Assembly (NCBI RefSeq): GCF_032854445.1
Contig: NC_088300.1
Coordinates: 38,160,458 to 38,224,457, forward strand
Length of the DNA: 64,000 nucleotides
Origin: Liolophura sinensis
Taxonomy: Eukaryota; Mollusca; Polyplacophora; Chitonida; Chitonidae
Reading direction: 5' to 3'
Below are positions 61,791-64,000 of the stretch, in pieces; position 1 is the stretch's first letter; each line of letters starts with the position of its first letter. Position numbers and translations under genes: made by a program. A model generated the notes under the pieces. The model saw nothing but the letters and a program-made list of their open reading frames with translations. It did not search any database and was not told where the DNA came from.

Positions 61791-62008
61791 CCACACTTGT
61801 ATTAGACTACTCTTATCTATAATTATATTCTTAGCTACATTAGCTACATTTCGCTGTATCTATAGACAGGCCAACTATCATGCACAGTCACTTTGCGTCA
61901 TCCTTGTTTTGACTGACCATTTTGATTTCCATCTATGTATTTCTTATCACGATTTGTTTTGGTGACAAATTTGTGTTTTGCGTTGTTCCCCAGGGTAATG
62001 TTGGAATT

Positions 62009-62777
62009 ATGATGAGGAGCTGGAAGGTTGTGGCCAGTTTGCTGGGCTTCTGGCTCATCATCCTGCTGTACATGAGCATGAACCTGTTCCAGGCCGACAA
62101 CTCTGAAAGAGCAGAACGGCAGCTTGTTCAGGCCATAGGGGAACTAGATGTGCTCAAGTCCCAGAATGAAGAGCTCAAGAAACTGGCTGTAGAACTAAAG
62201 TAAGTCTGTTCGTATTTTGAGTTATCTCCCTTGTACGGAAATCTTCATGACCCTCTGCATTGATTAGATTTAAGGAGGCAGTTTTTGGAAGCTGAGGGGC
62301 GTATGAAGATGGACATGACTCATAGTAAGCTTCTTTAGTCTCCAGATATGAACATTTACCATTGACGTCAATTCACTATAAGAGTGTAGCTTAATTATTA
62401 CATATGTTTTGTCAATCCTCAAAACATGATTATTAGAACATCTGGCCCCAGTGATTCTAGTTTGAAGGGGTAATGTAACATTTCAGTAGTTAAATACACT
62501 CATGTAACGCCTAGAGAATACTTCTGCACATAAGTATATATTTGTAATTGATACTTTCATTTTATTGTTTAATTAGTAATTTTATTCTAAGTGTTGCATA
62601 ATGATGTTCATATTTTAAAATTGTGTTGATCTCTTTTTAGGGACATAAAGATAGCAAGTCTTGCTGGTGCTGGGAATGTAGAGGCAGTAAAGGAGATACA
62701 GAATAAGCTAGATAAAGCCTCAAAAAACATTTTTAAAATGTCAAATAACGTGGACTCAGATGAAAGTTTTCAAAATG
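62009..62777 (+). CDS. FUT8: Type II Golgi membrane protein, probably alpha-1,6-fucosyltransferase (5' exons only)
   Basis: Two coding exons, 62009-62199 and 62641-62777, join in phase 2; the second ends in phase 1 and the gene continues past the window. The first exon is preceded by a CCCCAG acceptor at 61993, so an untranslated exon lies upstream. A four-codon upstream ATG frame (61998) precedes the start. The protein opens with a short cytosolic tail (MMRSWK), one membrane segment (VVASLLGFWLIILLYM) and a coiled-coil stem with LVQAIGELDVLKSQNEELKK. This layout and the L-x2-QNE-x-L pattern resemble the N-terminus of FUT8, which adds core fucose to N-glycans. The catalytic domain is not in the window, so another Golgi transferase with a coiled stem remains possible. 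Confidence 0.55.
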
Positions 62778-64000
62778 GTAAGAGAGCATCATTGCCTGAT
62801 CTTTTTTTTCCTGTTGTGTGCTGTATCTGCATGAGGTGCACTTTTTTATAAGTGTACTTATTTGAGTTATATATATGTTTTACACTGAACTGTGACTTCA
62901 TCACCACTGGACAGATAAAAAAAAACCATGCAGACCTTGTTGAAAGGCTTCAGACCTAACAATGACCTTACCACATTTCTAGTCCAAAAATGTATGCATG
63001 TACAATGCTGATTTGTAGGCCATAAATTAATAAGGACTTTTTGGCATTGAAAAGAGAAATCACTGATAACGGTAAAAATAGAGCATCCCTTTCATTGAGT
63101 AAACTGTCTTTGTGCACGTCTTACCAACCAAATATAGGGTTGTGCAAGTAAAGCTCGAAAAAGAAGACCATGTCAGTGTTCACGGAAATTCTTCATATGG
63201 AAAGAAAGAAGGCCATATAAAATGTTAAGGGCGTTATCTCATCAGTACAGTTTAACCTATTTTAGGGTAACCTCTCCACGTACCTACAGCCAGATAAATT
63301 AGAACATCATTTAAAAGTGTGAAATTCACTTGATCAGCTAGAGCCGAGCCTTTTGTACTGCAGGTACATGTATATCAGATACCAGGAATGAATGTACTGC
63401 TCACTTGCACTTGCTGCCATGATGGATCCCTGACATAAGAATTCCATGGTCTCTTCTGGAGTGTACGTTACGGTATCTGCACATTAAATTCTCCTGTTAG
63501 ATATCCAGTATGACAATGAGTACTTCTCTCTAAGTACATAAATAGACGCTGTCTTCATATGATTCTGCATCTGCCTCTCAACATTAATGGGTTCATACAG
63601 TCACGGCAATGTAGGATCTATGAATATATGATAGCTTCGACAAAAGTTATATAAAGGAACGCTGTGAAGACTAGAATCCATTCCAGTTACATGTATATAA
63701 CATAGTTTATTACTAGTAGCTGGCGTACAGCATACTAGAACTAATGCCATACATGTATCTGCCCATAACATTATAAAACAAGCAAGGTGGTTCATGGTAC
63801 ACATACATAATATGAAGTTGCGAGGAAATATCTCTCATCTATCTCAAGGATAGACCTAGAGTCAATTCTCTGTATTTGTGTACATGCCTTACTCTCTCTA
63901 TATATGTATGTTTCCATATCTCTTCTCCTGTACAAGATGTTGATCAAACCTTATATACATCTTTGTTGTTTATATGCAATTATAGTTTCCATAACTATAT
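62778..64000. other. Intron of the FUT8-like gene
   Basis: No further exon with a matching phase-1 acceptor was recognised, and no known repeat. Confidence 0.4.

Noticed and set aside
63355-63420. Possible third exon of the FUT8-like gene after a GCAG
   Set aside because: No open frame in the required phase and no similarity to the stem or catalytic domain.

Overview
The window is eukaryotic nuclear DNA, AT-rich, with small phase-consistent exons separated by long introns full of repeats. The most likely source is a mollusc or a close lophotrochozoan relative. This rests on two abundant tRNA-derived SINE families (called SINE-A and SINE-B here) of a kind I associate with molluscan genomes, and on the AGCTCGC-type dispersed repeat. 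No bacterial operon, CRISPR array or free-standing tRNA/rRNA gene is present.

Region by region. (1) 1-23465, plus strand: one large gene, DPH6 (diphthine-ammonia ligase, last step of diphthamide synthesis on eEF2). Seventeen exons can be placed with matching splice phases; the first few codons lie in an exon I could not find. The protein has the long, yeast-like layout: an N-terminal ATP pyrophosphatase domain followed by two Rid/YjgF-like domains. Its introns hold four tandem-repeat arrays (38, 112, 23 and 27 bp units), two palindromic MITEs, a TTAA-flanked 4.5-kb element that carries the 112-bp satellite, and many SINEs. (2) 23466-27715: no gene; contains a SINE-B split by a PIF/Harbinger derivative with perfect TAA duplications. 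(3) 27716-34139: a decayed Ty3/Gypsy-like gag-protease pseudogene, cut in its protease region by an apparently intact 5.0-kb DNA transposon (28623-33655). That transposon has 29-bp terminal inverted repeats, a GTAT target duplication, ten copies of a 15-bp subterminal motif, and a two-exon 816-aa RNase H-like transposase with a basic N-terminus and a Tudor-like C-terminus. It is the most interesting object in the window. (4) 37072-40056, minus: a decayed hAT transposase. (5) 41010-42500: a divergent inverted repeat flanking a PIF1-like helicase exon on the minus strand. (6) 42501-61900: gene-poor DNA with SINE-A copies bounded by target-site duplications, a dispersed repeat in both orientations, and short tandem repeats. 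(7) 62009-62777, plus: the first two coding exons of a type II Golgi membrane protein, probably alpha-1,6-fucosyltransferase (FUT8), continuing past the right edge.

DPH6 and the FUT8-like gene are unrelated housekeeping genes. Everything between them is mostly a record of nested transposition, and several insertion orders can be read directly from target-site duplications.
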